Source: Hylemonella gracilis ATCC 19624
GTDB taxonomy: Bacteria; Pseudomonadota; Gammaproteobacteria; Burkholderiales; Burkholderiaceae_C
Assembly (NCBI RefSeq): GCF_000211835.1
Contig: NZ_AEGR01000060.1
Span: forward strand, 1 to 64,000
Direction of reading: 5' to 3'
DNA length: 64,000 nt
The position numbers and the translations under genes are program-made. Positions 46,605 through 56,591 of this stretch are shown here, in pieces (position 1 is the first letter of the stretch; every line of letters begins with the position of its first letter). Under the pieces are notes generated by a model. The model was not told the origin of the DNA and ran no database searches. It was given only the letters and a program-made list of their open reading frames with translations.

Positions 46605-47033
46605 TCAACGCTCCGGTGCCTTGTCCTGTACTTGCGCGTGCAGCGCCGCGATCACGTCGCGCACGGTCTTGCGCGCGTCCGCTGGCAGCGCTTGGTAGCG
46701 CTTGAGCATTTCGCGGTCCTGCATGGACAGTTCACCCCAAGGCGAGGCTGGTTCGCGCACGGCGCGCGTGCCGCCGCTGTCGAGGCCAAAGCGCAACTCG
46801 TCAGGGCTCACTTGCAGCCAGTCGGCCAAAGCTCGCAACTTGTCCTGCATCGGGATGGACACGCCCAGCAGCCAGTTGCGCGCGGTGTGCGGGGTGATGC
46901 TGCGGCCCCAGTAACGCAGATTGAACTCGTTGGCCACGACCGTCGGCGAGACCTTGATTCCGGCGGCGGCGAGGGCTTGTCGCAGGCGGGACGCAAAGGC
47001 CTGGGCTTCGGTGGCGTGTGGAGTGGGGGCCAT
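46605..47033 (-). CDS. XRE-family helix-turn-helix regulator
   Basis: The 142-residue DNA-binding protein has its HTH in the N-terminal half: FASRLRQALAAAGIKVSPTVVANEFN, ITPHTARNWLLGVSIPMQDKLRALADWLQVSPDELRF. A C-terminal helical part (MQDREMLKRYQALPADARKTVRDVIAAL) may dimerise. It converges on nicB with eight bases between stops, so it is probably not part of that operon. Targets are unknown. The 124 bases upstream (47034-47157) are notably AT-rich and hold promoters for this gene and the globin gene. Confidence 0.8.
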   Translation of the reverse strand: MAPTPHATEAQAFASRLRQALAAAGIKVSPTVVANEFNLRYWGRSITPHTARNWLLGVSIPMQDKLRALADWLQVSPDELRFGLDSGGTRAVREPASPWGELSMQDREMLKRYQALPADARKTVRDVIAALHAQVQDKAPER

Positions 47034-47157
47034 GCCGCGAAAGGTAGGAGCAAGGCCGTTCAGAAAATCTATTTTTAATCACAAAAATTGTTAGAGTTGA
47101 TCAATAATTCATGACGGACATTCAGGGGCGACGCAGCGATGTAGTTTTGGAGGGAAT

Positions 47158-47757
47158 ATGGCGGTGGGCGAAACATGTCAGAGTCAGGGCGCTCCGGGTG
47201 GGGGTCTCTGGCACGCACAACTGCCCGCCATGAGGGACCTGGAAGAACGAGAAGTGCGGCGCATACGTGAGACCCTGTCCGCGCGACTGCCTCGCTGGCA
47301 GCCCAGCCCGCAGGTTCGGCAGGCCGTGGCCCGGGCGATACGGGAGGCCGGTGACCGGCTGCTGCACGATTTTTACGCGATGCTGCGCTCCCGCGTGGAC
47401 CTGGATGGCCTGATGCCTCACCCAGCACGCCGACACCTGCATGGCTTGGTTTGGCGCTGGCTTGCGCGGGTGACGCGCGCCGAACAACCTTGGTTGGATA
47501 CCGCCTCCAGTGATCTTTTGCGACGCATCGGTGAACTTTGTGGGCACCACCGGGTGCCCATGGACATGGTGTCCGTGGGCATTTCACAGTTCGGTCATGG
47601 GCTCACGATGCAACTCACCGACGCAACTTTGAAGCGCACGGACATGCTGGCGGCCGGGCATTACATCGGCAGCCTGACCCAGCTGGCCCAAGAACGGCTG
47701 ACCCGGGCCGTTTTCCGTTGGAGAGAGGGCGAAGCGTTCCCGCGCAACGCCGTTTAA
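47158..47757 (+). CDS. Stand-alone globin-coupled-sensor type domain protein
   Basis: The 199-residue all-helical protein resembles the sensor globin domain of globin-coupled diguanylate cyclases. It has DRLLHDFYAMLRSRVDLDGLM, a HLHGLVWRWLARVT helix, and IGELCGHHRVPMDMVSVGISQFGHGL, which fits the family pattern IGxxHxR(I)GxP with the proximal haem His at the second His of GHH. Nothing follows it in the chain, so there is no output domain. Oxygen sensing is possible but unproven. ggagggaat precedes the start. Confidence 0.55.
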   Translation: MAVGETCQSQGAPGGGLWHAQLPAMRDLEEREVRRIRETLSARLPRWQPSPQVRQAVARAIREAGDRLLHDFYAMLRSRVDLDGLMPHPARRHLHGLVWRWLARVTRAEQPWLDTASSDLLRRIGELCGHHRVPMDMVSVGISQFGHGLTMQLTDATLKRTDMLAAGHYIGSLTQLAQERLTRAVFRWREGEAFPRNAV

Positions 47758-47798
47758 GCCGGATGGCATCGTTTCGTGCGCGCGTTACAATCTGCAGC

Positions 47799-47897
47799 GT
47801 TCGAGGAGCGTTGCAGCCCTTGCGCCTGTCCCGCAGGCCCAGAGGTGAGGCTCGAACCCCAGGGCGGCAGGCCCTGCCTTCCAACTGCGCTCACCCA
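47799..47897 (+). promoter_or_regulatory. SAH riboswitch upstream of ahcY
   Basis: Conserved pieces of the S-adenosylhomocysteine riboswitch occur in order: gaggagcgttgcag (47803-47816), ccc...aggctcga about 35-50 bases later, and the terminal ctgcgctcaccc (47885-47896), whose gcgct pairs back to agcg(t) near the start. The element ends 78 bases before ahcY. It turns on the SAH hydrolase gene when its substrate accumulates, and this is the usual place for it in betaproteobacteria. Confidence 0.88.
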
Positions 47898-47974
47898 CCG
47901 GTCGTCGTGGTGTGAGGTCTTCCCCGCGCGCGGCGGCTCCGGTGGTGTTCAACCGCTACAGCCTTGGAGTTCCC

Positions 47975-49401
<1,427 letters not shown>

Positions 49402-49402
<1 letters not shown>

Positions 49403-50157
49403 TGCGCATCGACCAGCTTCTGGTCCAGCGCCAACTCGCCAGCACCCGCTCCCAGGCCCAGCGCCTGATCGCGGGTGGGGTGGAGTGGCTGCACGGGGAT
49501 GCGTGGAAACGCGTCGTCAAGAACGGTGACGAGGTGCCGGACAGCGCGGAGTTGCGCCTGCTCGACGACGCCGAAGCACGGTATGTTTCGCGGGGCGGCC
49601 TCAAGCTGGAGGCCGCGCTCCGGCATGTGCGCATGTCGGTGCAAGGGCTGAACTGTCTCGATGTGGGGCAGTCCACCGGCGGTTTCACCGATTGCCTGTT
49701 GAAGGCCGGCGCGGCGCGGGTGGTGGGGCTGGACGTGGGGCAGGCGCAGTTGCACGCGCAGCTGCGCGAAGACCCGCGCGTGCTTTGCATTGAGGGGCTC
49801 AATGCGCGGGACGCAGCTGCCGTTGCGCAGGCCATGGACGGTGAGGCGCCGGAGGGAGGTTTTGACCTCCTTGTGGCAGACCTGTCCTTCATTTCGCAGA
49901 CCCTGGTGCTGCCGGCAGTGGTGCCATGGCTCAAGAGTGGCGGGCATCTGCTGACCCTGGTGAAGCCGCAATTCGAGTTGCAGCCGGGGCAGGTGGGCAA
50001 GGGTGGCATCGTGCGCGATGCCGCGTTCTACCCCTTGATTGAGCAGCGTCTGCGTGATACCTGCGCGTCCCTGGGGCTGGCCGTGCAAGACTGGTTAGAC
50101 TCCCCCGTCGAAGGCGGGGACGGGAACCATGAATTTTTCATCCACGCGATCAAATGA
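49402..50157 (+). CDS. tlyA: TlyA family rRNA 2'-O-methyltransferase
   Basis: Of 251 residues, 1-60 are an S4 RNA-binding domain (MRIDQLLVQRQLASTRSQAQ, RLIAGG, then VKNGDEVPDSAELRL). The rest is an FtsJ-like Rossmann methylase with the SAM motif LNCLDVGQSTGGFTDCLLKAGA, VVGLDVG, and the catalytic-side DLLVADLSFIS and TLVKPQFEL. Family members are SAM-dependent 2'-O-methylases of ribosomal RNA. The start codon shares one base with the ahcY stop (TGATG), so translation is coupled. Placement between ahcY and metF is common in this group of bacteria. Confidence 0.9.
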
Positions 50158-50167
50158 AGAGGCCCTG

Positions 50168-51007
50168 ATGAGCCCGCAACAATTTCCTCTGAGCATCGAG
50201 TTCTTCCCGCCCAAGACGCCCGAGGGCGTGGAGAAGCTGCGCGCCGTGCGCCAGCAGCTGTATGCGCTGAAGCCCGAGTTCTGCTCGGTCACCTACGGCG
50301 CGGGTGGCTCCACGCAGGAGGGCACATTTGCCGCCGTGAAAGAAATCCTGGCCGAGGGCCGGGACGCGGCGTCGCACATTTCCTGCATTGGCGCCACCCA
50401 GGCCACCATGCGCGAGAACCTGGCGGCGCTGAAGGCCATGGGGGTGAAGCGCCTGGTCACGCTGCGTGGTGATTTGCCCAGCGGGTATGGTGCCGGGGGC
50501 GAGTTCCACTACGCCAGCGATCTGGTGGCGTTCATCCGCGCCGAAATGGGCGATCACTTTCACATCGAAGTCGCGGCCTATCCCGAGGTGCATCCGCAGG
50601 CCCGCTCGCCCGAGGCCGATCTGCAGGCTTTCGTGGCCAAGGTGAAGGCGGGCGCGGATTCGGCCATCACCCAGTACTTCTACAACGCCGATGCCTACTT
50701 CCGCTTTGTGGAAGACGCCGACGCGCTGGGCGTGACCGTGCCCATTGTGCCGGGCATCATGCCCATCACCAGTTCCACACAGCTCATGCGCTTCAGCGAC
50801 GCCTGCGGCGCGGAGATCCCGCGGTGGGTGCGCTTGCGCCTGCAGGCCTATGGTGATGACACGGCCAGCATCAAGGCGTTTGGGCTGGATGTGGTGACTG
50901 CCTTGTGCGAACAGCTGCGCGCCGGTGGCGCGCCCGCCTTGCATTTCTACAGCATGAACCAGAGCGCGGCCACGCTGGAGATCACTCAGCGGCTGGGTCT
51001 GATCTAA
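50168..51007 (+). CDS. metF: 5,10-methylenetetrahydrofolate reductase
   Basis: FAD-dependent enzyme of 279 residues that makes 5-methyltetrahydrofolate for methionine synthesis. The N-terminus PLSIEFFPPKTPEGVEKLR with Glu in EFFPPK, the CSVTYGAGGSTQEGT loop and LVTLRGDLPSGYG are diagnostic; ADSAITQYFYNADAYFRF and PGIMPITS follow. The start at 50168 lies ten bases after the preceding stop. It closes the SAH-riboswitch transcript and links homocysteine release with its remethylation. Confidence 0.96.
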   Translation: MSPQQFPLSIEFFPPKTPEGVEKLRAVRQQLYALKPEFCSVTYGAGGSTQEGTFAAVKEILAEGRDAASHISCIGATQATMRENLAALKAMGVKRLVTLRGDLPSGYGAGGEFHYASDLVAFIRAEMGDHFHIEVAAYPEVHPQARSPEADLQAFVAKVKAGADSAITQYFYNADAYFRFVEDADALGVTVPIVPGIMPITSSTQLMRFSDACGAEIPRWVRLRLQAYGDDTASIKAFGLDVVTALCEQLRAGGAPALHFYSMNQSAATLEITQRLGLI

Positions 51008-51069
51008 GGCTGCCGCGCATCCCGGCCCGGCAAGACGGCGATGCACTGACTCTGTTGAGGGTGTCAGTC

Positions 51070-51951
51070 TCAGTGCGCTGTGCTTTCAAGCGTGTAAGCG
51101 GCGTTGCGGTCCTGTCCCAGCAACTCAACGAGTTGGGGCAAGGCAGATTTCAAGGCGCCTTGCAGGGTGTGCGGAGGATTGACGATGAACATGCCGCTGG
51201 CAGGCAAGCCGGTGGCGTCTTTGCCCGATTTGACGGTCAGCGTGGCGTGCAGCCAGGGCTTGCCCGCCTGGTTGGACAGGGTCCGCAGGCGCCGCGGCAG
51301 CTCATGGGCCTCCGGGCGCGGAATGATGGGATGCCAAATGGCATAACAGCCGGTCGCGAAACGCTTCAACCCATCTGCGAGCAGGCCGGCCACGCGTGCA
51401 TAGTCGGTTTTGATTTCGTAGCTCGGGTCGCACAGCAGCAGGGCGCGGCGTGAGGGTGGCGGCAGAAATTGGTTCACGCAACCGAAGCCGTCTTCCCTCA
51501 GCACGGCAATCTGTCGCTCCGCGTTCAGTTGGGCGATGTTGGCCGCCAGTGCCTTACCGTCGGTCGGATGCAGCTCAAAAAGCTTGAGCCGGTCCTGCTC
51601 GCGCAGCAGGCGATGCAGGACGAAGGGGGAGCCTGGGTAGACCTTGGGGGTGCTGGATTGCGCATAAGCCGCGCCCGGATTGAACTCACCAATCAGTGCC
51701 AAGTAATGCCGAAAAATTTCCGGGAGTGAGTCCACGCCAACATTCATCAGTTTGGCAATGCCGAAGGCAGCCTCGCCACTGGTTTGGGCGTAATCCCCAT
51801 CCAGTCGGTACAAGCCCGCCCCGGCATGGGTGTCGATCACCGTGAGCGCGGTCTCTTTCTGGGTCAAATGACGCGTGATCGCGATCAAGATGCTGTGTTT
51901 GAGGACGTCGGCGTGGTTGCCGGCATGGAAGGCGTGGCGGTAGCTGAACAT
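51070..51951 (-). CDS. rlmJ: 23S rRNA (adenine(2030)-N6)-methyltransferase
   Basis: The 293-residue enzyme methylates A2030 of 23S rRNA. The N-terminus MFSYRHAFHAGNHADVLKHS is the RlmJ hallmark. SAM-binding residues lie in DTHAGAGLYRL, and the helical insertion and GYAIWHPI-type block (GCYAIWHPIIPR) follow. The catalytic motif reads DPSYE, where the Escherichia coli enzyme has DPPYE; Asp and Tyr are kept. The ATG at 51951 gives the usual N-terminus. It is divergent from rplM. Confidence 0.93.
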   Translation of the reverse strand: MFSYRHAFHAGNHADVLKHSILIAITRHLTQKETALTVIDTHAGAGLYRLDGDYAQTSGEAAFGIAKLMNVGVDSLPEIFRHYLALIGEFNPGAAYAQSSTPKVYPGSPFVLHRLLREQDRLKLFELHPTDGKALAANIAQLNAERQIAVLREDGFGCVNQFLPPPSRRALLLCDPSYEIKTDYARVAGLLADGLKRFATGCYAIWHPIIPRPEAHELPRRLRTLSNQAGKPWLHATLTVKSGKDATGLPASGMFIVNPPHTLQGALKSALPQLVELLGQDRNAAYTLESTAH

Positions 51952-51988
51952 GGCCACCCGATGTTAACTGCCTGGCGCTCTCGGAATT

Positions 51989-52174
51989 TGTATAATGGCA
52001 GGCTTCGCAGCGCTTTTGTGGCCCCGCGGCGAAGGCTGTCGATGCAAAGCCTGCGCACCTCAAGGTGTTCATGTTGACGCATCGGCTCAGACATCACCAC
52101 CTAAGAGGCTCCCGAAAGAGGAGCACCGACCGTGGAAAAGGGCCCGCCAAACCATCCTCCAAGAGAGAAAACTC
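51989..52174 (+). promoter_or_regulatory. rplM promoter (-10) and structured 5' leader
   Basis: A perfect -10 box tataat lies at 51991-51996; no convincing -35 is seen. The transcript leader of about 170 bases can fold: gcaggcttcgc (51998-52008) pairs with gcaaagcctgc (52044-52054) with one mismatch, and gctcc/ggagc (52108-52124) form a smaller stem before the ribosome site aagagag. In E. coli the rplM-rpsI operon is autoregulated by L13, so this leader is a candidate for the same control. Confidence 0.5.
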
Positions 52175-52603
52175 ATGACTACGTTCAGCGCCAAGCCCGC
52201 TGACGTGACGCACGAGTGGTTTGTGATTGACGCCACCGATAAGGTGCTCGGACGTGTCGCCAGCGAAGTGGCACTCCGTCTGCGCGGCAAGCACAAGGCC
52301 ATTTACACGCCTCACGTCGATACCGGTGATTTCATTGTTGTCATCAACGCTGCAAAGCTGAAGGTGACCGGCACGAAGTCGCTCGACAAGATTTATTACC
52401 GTCACTCGGGCTACCCGGGCGGCATCACCGCCACCAACTTCCGTGATTCGCAGGCCAAGCATCCTGGCCGCGCGCTCGAGAAGGCCGTCAAGGGCATGCT
52501 GCCCAAGGGCCCGCTGGGCTACGCCATGATCAAGAAGCTCAAGGTCTATGGCGGCGCCGAGCATCCGCACAGCGCGCAGCAACCCAAGCCGCTGGCCATC
52601 TGA
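52175..52603 (+). CDS. rplM: Large ribosomal subunit protein L13
   Basis: The 142-residue product has the standard L13 length. Blocks include [48 protein letters not shown] and [21 protein letters not shown]. The start is at the ATG after caagagag. It is transcribed together with rpsI, 11 bases downstream. Confidence 0.98.
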   Translation: MTTFSAKPADVTHEWFVIDATDKVLGRVASEVALRLRGKHKAIYTPHVDTGDFIVVINAAKLKVTGTKSLDKIYYRHSGYPGGITATNFRDSQAKHPGRALEKAVKGMLPKGPLGYAMIKKLKVYGGAEHPHSAQQPKPLAI

Positions 52604-52614
52604 AGGAGTCCGAA

Positions 52615-53007
52615 ATGATTGGTGAATGGAACAATGGCACGGGCCGTCGCAAGTCCAGCGTCGCGCGCGTGTTCCTGAAGAAGGGCTCCGGCAAGATCAC
52701 GGTCAATGGCAAGGACATCGCCGAGTACTTCGGCCGTGAAACCTCCATCATGATCGCGAAGCAGCCCCTGGTGCTGACCAACCATGTCGAGACCTTCGAC
52801 ATCCAGGTCAATGTGCACGGCGGCGGCGAATCCGGCCAAGCTGGCGCGACGCGTCACGGCATCACCCGTGCGCTGATCGACTATGACGCGGCGCTGAAGC
52901 CCGCCTTGTCGCAAGCTGGTTTCGTGACGCGCGATGCGCGCGAAGTCGAGCGCAAGAAGGTCGGTCTGCACTCCGCGCGTCGTCGCAAGCAGTTCAGCAA
53001 GCGCTGA
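52615..53007 (+). CDS. rpsI: Small ribosomal subunit protein S9
   Basis: The 130-residue product is full length, from [21 protein letters not shown] to the invariant C-terminus KQFSKR that reaches the ribosomal P site. gaaggagtc precedes its ATG. Confidence 0.98.
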   Translation: MIGEWNNGTGRRKSSVARVFLKKGSGKITVNGKDIAEYFGRETSIMIAKQPLVLTNHVETFDIQVNVHGGGESGQAGATRHGITRALIDYDAALKPALSQAGFVTRDAREVERKKVGLHSARRRKQFSKR

Positions 53008-53174
53008 TCCGCATCGTGTCCTGCCTATGCCCCCATCCCTATGTGGGGTTGGCGTCGGTGGGAACATGATGAGCGCAGTTGTCAGAGCCGTATGCCCATG
53101 GATGATCTCGTCTCCACAGTGGATGTCGGGGTCGGTCATGCGTGTGTCATGAGCCTGACAATCTGTTGCAATCT

Positions 53175-53212
53175 AAAGGCCGCCCGGGCTTCGATCCGGC
53201 GGCCTTTTTCTT
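53175..53212 (+). terminator. Rho-independent terminator before the DUF6776-like gene
   Basis: The arms aaaggccgcc (53175-53184) and ggcggccttt (53198-53207), extended inward by cgg/ccg, are followed by a T-rich stretch. It lies 167 bases after rpsI. The bases between show no open frame with coding character. Confidence 0.88.
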
Positions 53213-53238
53213 TGCGCGGCTGCTAGACTTTTCCCCCT

Positions 53239-53979
53239 ATGCGAATGCGTCTGCTACTTCGGCGTCTGACGGTGAGCGCACCGCGCATGTCCGTGCGCAG
53301 CTCACTGCCCTGGCCTCTGCGTTGGGTGATTGCCGCTGTGACGTTCGGCTTCTGCGCCGCCATCGGCCTGTGGGCTTTCGAGTTCGGTCGCGACATCGCT
53401 GGCATCGAAGGCGGCAGCGCGGGCTACGTGGAGAAACTGGAGCAGCAGCTCTCCGAGTTGCGCGGCCAAGCCCGCTCCATGAAAGACGAGCGTGACGAGG
53501 CGCTGGCCAAGGCGAACACGGCCTCCACCCTGATGGCGGCCGAGCAGGCCGCTCAGGAGCGTCTGTCCGAACTCAACAGGCAGCTGGAGGCGGATAATCA
53601 GCGCTTGCGCGATGATCTGGGTTTCTTCGAGCGTCTGATCCCAACGGAAGGCGGGTCTGAATCTCTCGCGATTCGCGGACTGCAAGCCGTCGTGCAGCAA
53701 GACGGTCAGGGGCAGCAGGTCAAATGGCAGGTGCTGGTGATTCAGCCCCAGAAAAACGCGCGGGAGTTCAGCGGTCAGTTGGAAGTTCAGTTCATCGGCG
53801 TGCAGTCAGGGCGGCCGTGGTCGGCGCCCTTGCCGCAAGGTCCGCAGCCTATCCGCTTGCGTCAATACGCACGCGCCGAGGGAACCTTCCAATTGCCTCC
53901 AGACACCGAGATCAGGAGCATTAGCGCGAAGGTCATGCAGGGCGACGCGGTGCGCGCGGAGCAGTCAGTCAAGTTGTAA
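53239..53979 (+). CDS. Membrane-anchored coiled-coil protein (DUF6776-like)
   Basis: The 246-residue product has a basic N-terminus and one transmembrane helix (about residues 29-48, WVIAAVTFGFCAAIGLWAFE), then a coiled coil of about 85 residues (KLEQQLSELRGQARSMKDERDEALAK onward), and a C-terminal beta domain (QGQQVKWQVLVIQPQKNAREF, EVQFIGVQSGR). This layout and the position beside a bactofilin gene are typical of the DUF6776 family in betaproteobacteria. It probably spans the periplasm or cytoplasm as a scaffold next to the bactofilin; function is not established. Confidence 0.75.
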   Translation: MRMRLLLRRLTVSAPRMSVRSSLPWPLRWVIAAVTFGFCAAIGLWAFEFGRDIAGIEGGSAGYVEKLEQQLSELRGQARSMKDERDEALAKANTASTLMAAEQAAQERLSELNRQLEADNQRLRDDLGFFERLIPTEGGSESLAIRGLQAVVQQDGQGQQVKWQVLVIQPQKNAREFSGQLEVQFIGVQSGRPWSAPLPQGPQPIRLRQYARAEGTFQLPPDTEIRSISAKVMQGDAVRAEQSVKL

Positions 53980-54049
53980 TCTGAATTAGCAAGGATGTGG
54001 CCGCGCGGTGCGCGTCTCATGCCGAGTTTCTGAGTAGAAAGTTGTTCCC

Positions 54050-54448
54050 ATGTTCAGCAAGCAAAAACCCCCGGCCATCCGCAGCTTGATTGCCGACGGA
54101 AATCACATCGAAGGTCATGTGCACTTTCGCGACGGTCTGCGCGTGGACGGCACCATCGTCGGCAACGTGCGTGCCCGCGAGGAAGACAGCAGCATCCTGG
54201 TGATCTCTGAAACCGCGTCCATCCTCGGCGAGGTGCACGCGGATCACGTGATCGTCAACGGCACGATCAAGGGCCCGGTCTATGCCCGTCAGATGCTGGA
54301 GCTGCAGCCCAAGGCGCGCATCGAAGGCGATGTGTTCTACACCGCCCTGGAAATGCACCAGGGGGCGATCATCGCCGGCCTGCTGCGTCCCACGCCCTCC
54401 ATGCTCGAAGACAAGCCTGCCCTCAAGCTGGCCGCCACCGGCAACTGA
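54050..54448 (+). CDS. Bactofilin (polymer-forming cytoskeletal protein)
   Basis: Of 132 residues, about 18-110 form the bactofilin beta-helix: short hexad-like repeats IEGHVHFRDGLRVDGTIVGN, ILGEVHADHVIVNGTIKGPV and QPKARIEGDVFYTALEM. Flanking tails are short and disordered. Bactofilins polymerise without nucleotide and organise cell-wall enzymes. The M23 peptidase encoded nearby (57.8-59.2 kb) is a typical functional partner elsewhere. Confidence 0.93.
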   Translation: MFSKQKPPAIRSLIADGNHIEGHVHFRDGLRVDGTIVGNVRAREEDSSILVISETASILGEVHADHVIVNGTIKGPVYARQMLELQPKARIEGDVFYTALEMHQGAIIAGLLRPTPSMLEDKPALKLAATGN

Positions 54449-54617
54449 GCCGCTGGCATCTGAGTGATCGGTTCCTGCTGAGCGCAGGCCACCGCGCACA
54501 GCCTCGGAAGGCTTCGCCAGCGGTGTGGGTTTGCGTCTCGGGCGCCGCCGGGAGTGATCGTTGGGTGTACCATCTCAGCCCTGTTACTGAACAACTTCCT
54601 GTCTGAAGGAGTTTTCC

Positions 54618-54995
54618 ATGAGCGCTGTTGCCGAATCCGTCCAAACCGATGCCGTGAGCGAGATGCCCGCGCCGATCCTCTTCACCGACAGCGCGGCGGC
54701 CAAAGTCGCTGATCTGATCGCCGAGGAAGGCAATCCGGATTTGAAGCTGCGCGTATTCGTCCAGGGTGGCGGTTGTTCCGGCTTCCAGTACGGCTTCACC
54801 TTCGACGAAGTGGCCAACGAAGACGACACCACGATGACCAAGAACGGTGTGTCCCTGCTGATCGATGCGATGAGCTACCAGTACCTGGTGGGGGCCGAGA
54901 TCGATTACAAGGAAGACCTGCAAGGCGCGCAGTTCGTGATCAAGAATCCGAACGCCACCACCACCTGCGGTTGCGGATCGAGCTTCTCCGCGTGA
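54618..54995 (+). CDS. erpA: Iron-sulfur cluster insertion protein ErpA
   Basis: A-type cluster carrier of 125 residues. The three conserved cysteines are C53 ([12 protein letters not shown]) and C117/C119 ([11 protein letters not shown] at the C-terminus). ErpA passes [4Fe-4S] or [2Fe-2S] clusters to apo-enzymes. The N-terminal 17 residues are a variable extension. gaaggagt precedes the start; the 169 bases upstream have no gene. Confidence 0.95.
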   Translation: MSAVAESVQTDAVSEMPAPILFTDSAAAKVADLIAEEGNPDLKLRVFVQGGGCSGFQYGFTFDEVANEDDTTMTKNGVSLLIDAMSYQYLVGAEIDYKEDLQGAQFVIKNPNATTTCGCGSSFSA

Positions 54996-55023
54996 GTACC
55001 CCCCCCCGCCGCTGACATGCAAG

Positions 55024-55050
55024 GCCACCTCCGGGTGGCTTTTTGCTTTT
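55024..55050 (+). terminator. Rho-independent terminator after erpA
   Basis: gccacc-tccg-ggtggc forms a hairpin directly followed by ttttt and a further T-rich stretch, 28 bases after the erpA stop. Confidence 0.85.
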
Positions 55051-55096
55051 GGCTCGATGGCGCAGCGGCTTCTCTCCTTTTCCTGGTTTTAACTCC

Positions 55097-56536
55097 ATGA
55101 GCACTGTCACTCCTGCTGCCGCTCCCAAGGAAGCGGAACTGCGCGCCCTGCTGTGGCTGGTGGCGGTGGGGTTCTTCATGCAGACGCTGGATGCCACCAT
55201 CGTCAATACCGCGCTGCCCGCGATGGCACGGAGCTTGGGTGAAAGCCCCTTGCGCATGCAGTCCGTGGTCGTGGCCTATTCGCTGACCATGGCGATGTTG
55301 ATCCCGGCCTCAGGTTGGCTGGCGGACCGCTTTGGATTGCGCCCGGTGTTCCTGAGCGCCATCGTGCTCTTTTCCGCCGGATCGCTGCTGTGCGCGATGG
55401 CCAACAGCCTGAGTCTGTTGGTGGCCGCGCGCGTGCTGCAAGGTCTGGGCGGGGCGCTGCTGCTGCCGGTGGGCCGGCTCGCGGTGCTCAAGACCTTCCC
55501 GCGCGAGCGCTTTCTGCAAGCCATGAGCTTCGTGGCCATTCCTGGGCTCATCGGCCCGCTGATCGGCCCCACGCTGGGCGGCTGGATCGTGGAGGCGGCG
55601 ACCTGGCACTGGATTTTCTTGATCAATTTGCCCGTGGGCCTGCTCGGCGGTCTGGCGACCTTGCGCTATATGCCCGTGGAGCGCAACGCGGCATTGGCCG
55701 GTTTCGATTTGACCGGCTACCTCCTGCTGGCTTTCGGGATGGTGACCCTTTCCCTTGCGCTGGACGGCCTCTCCGGCTTGGGTCTGCGCCAAGCCGGTGT
55801 GCTGGTCTTGATGATCTTCGGTCTGGCCAGTCTGACGGCTTATTGGATGCACGCCTTGCGCCACCCCGACCCGCTGTTTTCTCCCCACCTGTTTGGCGTG
55901 GCCTCCTTGCGCATAGGGCTGCTGGGCAATCTGTTCTCGCGCCTGGGCAGCGCTTGCATGCCCTTGATGATTCCGCTGCTGATGCAGGTCACGATGGGCT
56001 ACTCGCCCTTGCAGGCGGGTTTGATGATGCTGCCCGTCACCCTCGCGAGCATGGTGATGAAGCGCCCCGGCACTTGGCTGCTCACGCGTTTCGGTTACCG
56101 CCGTGTGCTCGTGTGCAACACCTTGCTGGTTGGCCTGGCGACCGCAAGTTTCGCGATGACCACCCTCGACCAACCTGTGTGGCTGCGCGTGGTCCAACTC
56201 ATGGCGTTTGGCGCGGTCAACTCCATGCAGTTCACGGCCATGAACACACTCACCCTCAAGGATTTGGGCCCCGCCATGGCCAGCAGTGGCAACAGTCTGC
56301 TGTCGATGGTGCAGATGCTGGCCATGGGCATGGGTGTGGCCGCCGCAGGGGCTGTGCTGGCGGCGTTCACCGGCTATTTCGGCCCCGTGGAAGCAGCGGC
56401 TGCCCTGCCGGCGTTTCGCGGTACTTTCGTCTGCATGGGGCTCATCACCATCGCCTCGGCGGCGATCTTCTGGCAGCTGTCTGACTTGGAAGCGCCCGCT
56501 GCCCGGGCCCGGCACGAACCTGCGGAGATGGAGTAG
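55097..56536 (+). CDS. MFS transporter, DHA2 family (14-helix, MdtD-like)
   Basis: A 479-residue inner-membrane drug:H+ antiporter-type protein. The first helix holds FFMQTLDATIVNTALPAMA (DHA2 motif D1), then SGWLADRFGLRPVFL (motif A) and the motif-C-like IPGLIGPLIGPTLGGWIVEAATWHWIFLIN split over helices 5 and 6, very like E. coli MdtD. The start at 55097 is favoured because it yields the normal short N-terminus. Substrates are unknown. It stands between erpA and anmK as an accessory gene in an otherwise conserved block. Confidence 0.9.
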   Translation: MSTVTPAAAPKEAELRALLWLVAVGFFMQTLDATIVNTALPAMARSLGESPLRMQSVVVAYSLTMAMLIPASGWLADRFGLRPVFLSAIVLFSAGSLLCAMANSLSLLVAARVLQGLGGALLLPVGRLAVLKTFPRERFLQAMSFVAIPGLIGPLIGPTLGGWIVEAATWHWIFLINLPVGLLGGLATLRYMPVERNAALAGFDLTGYLLLAFGMVTLSLALDGLSGLGLRQAGVLVLMIFGLASLTAYWMHALRHPDPLFSPHLFGVASLRIGLLGNLFSRLGSACMPLMIPLLMQVTMGYSPLQAGLMMLPVTLASMVMKRPGTWLLTRFGYRRVLVCNTLLVGLATASFAMTTLDQPVWLRVVQLMAFGAVNSMQFTAMNTLTLKDLGPAMASSGNSLLSMVQMLAMGMGVAAAGAVLAAFTGYFGPVEAAAALPAFRGTFVCMGLITIASAAIFWQLSDLEAPAARARHEPAEME

Positions 56537-56591
56537 GGGCGCATGCGCTGAGCGCCTAGGTGCCACGGAGTGTTTCCCGAGGGCGGGGGCG

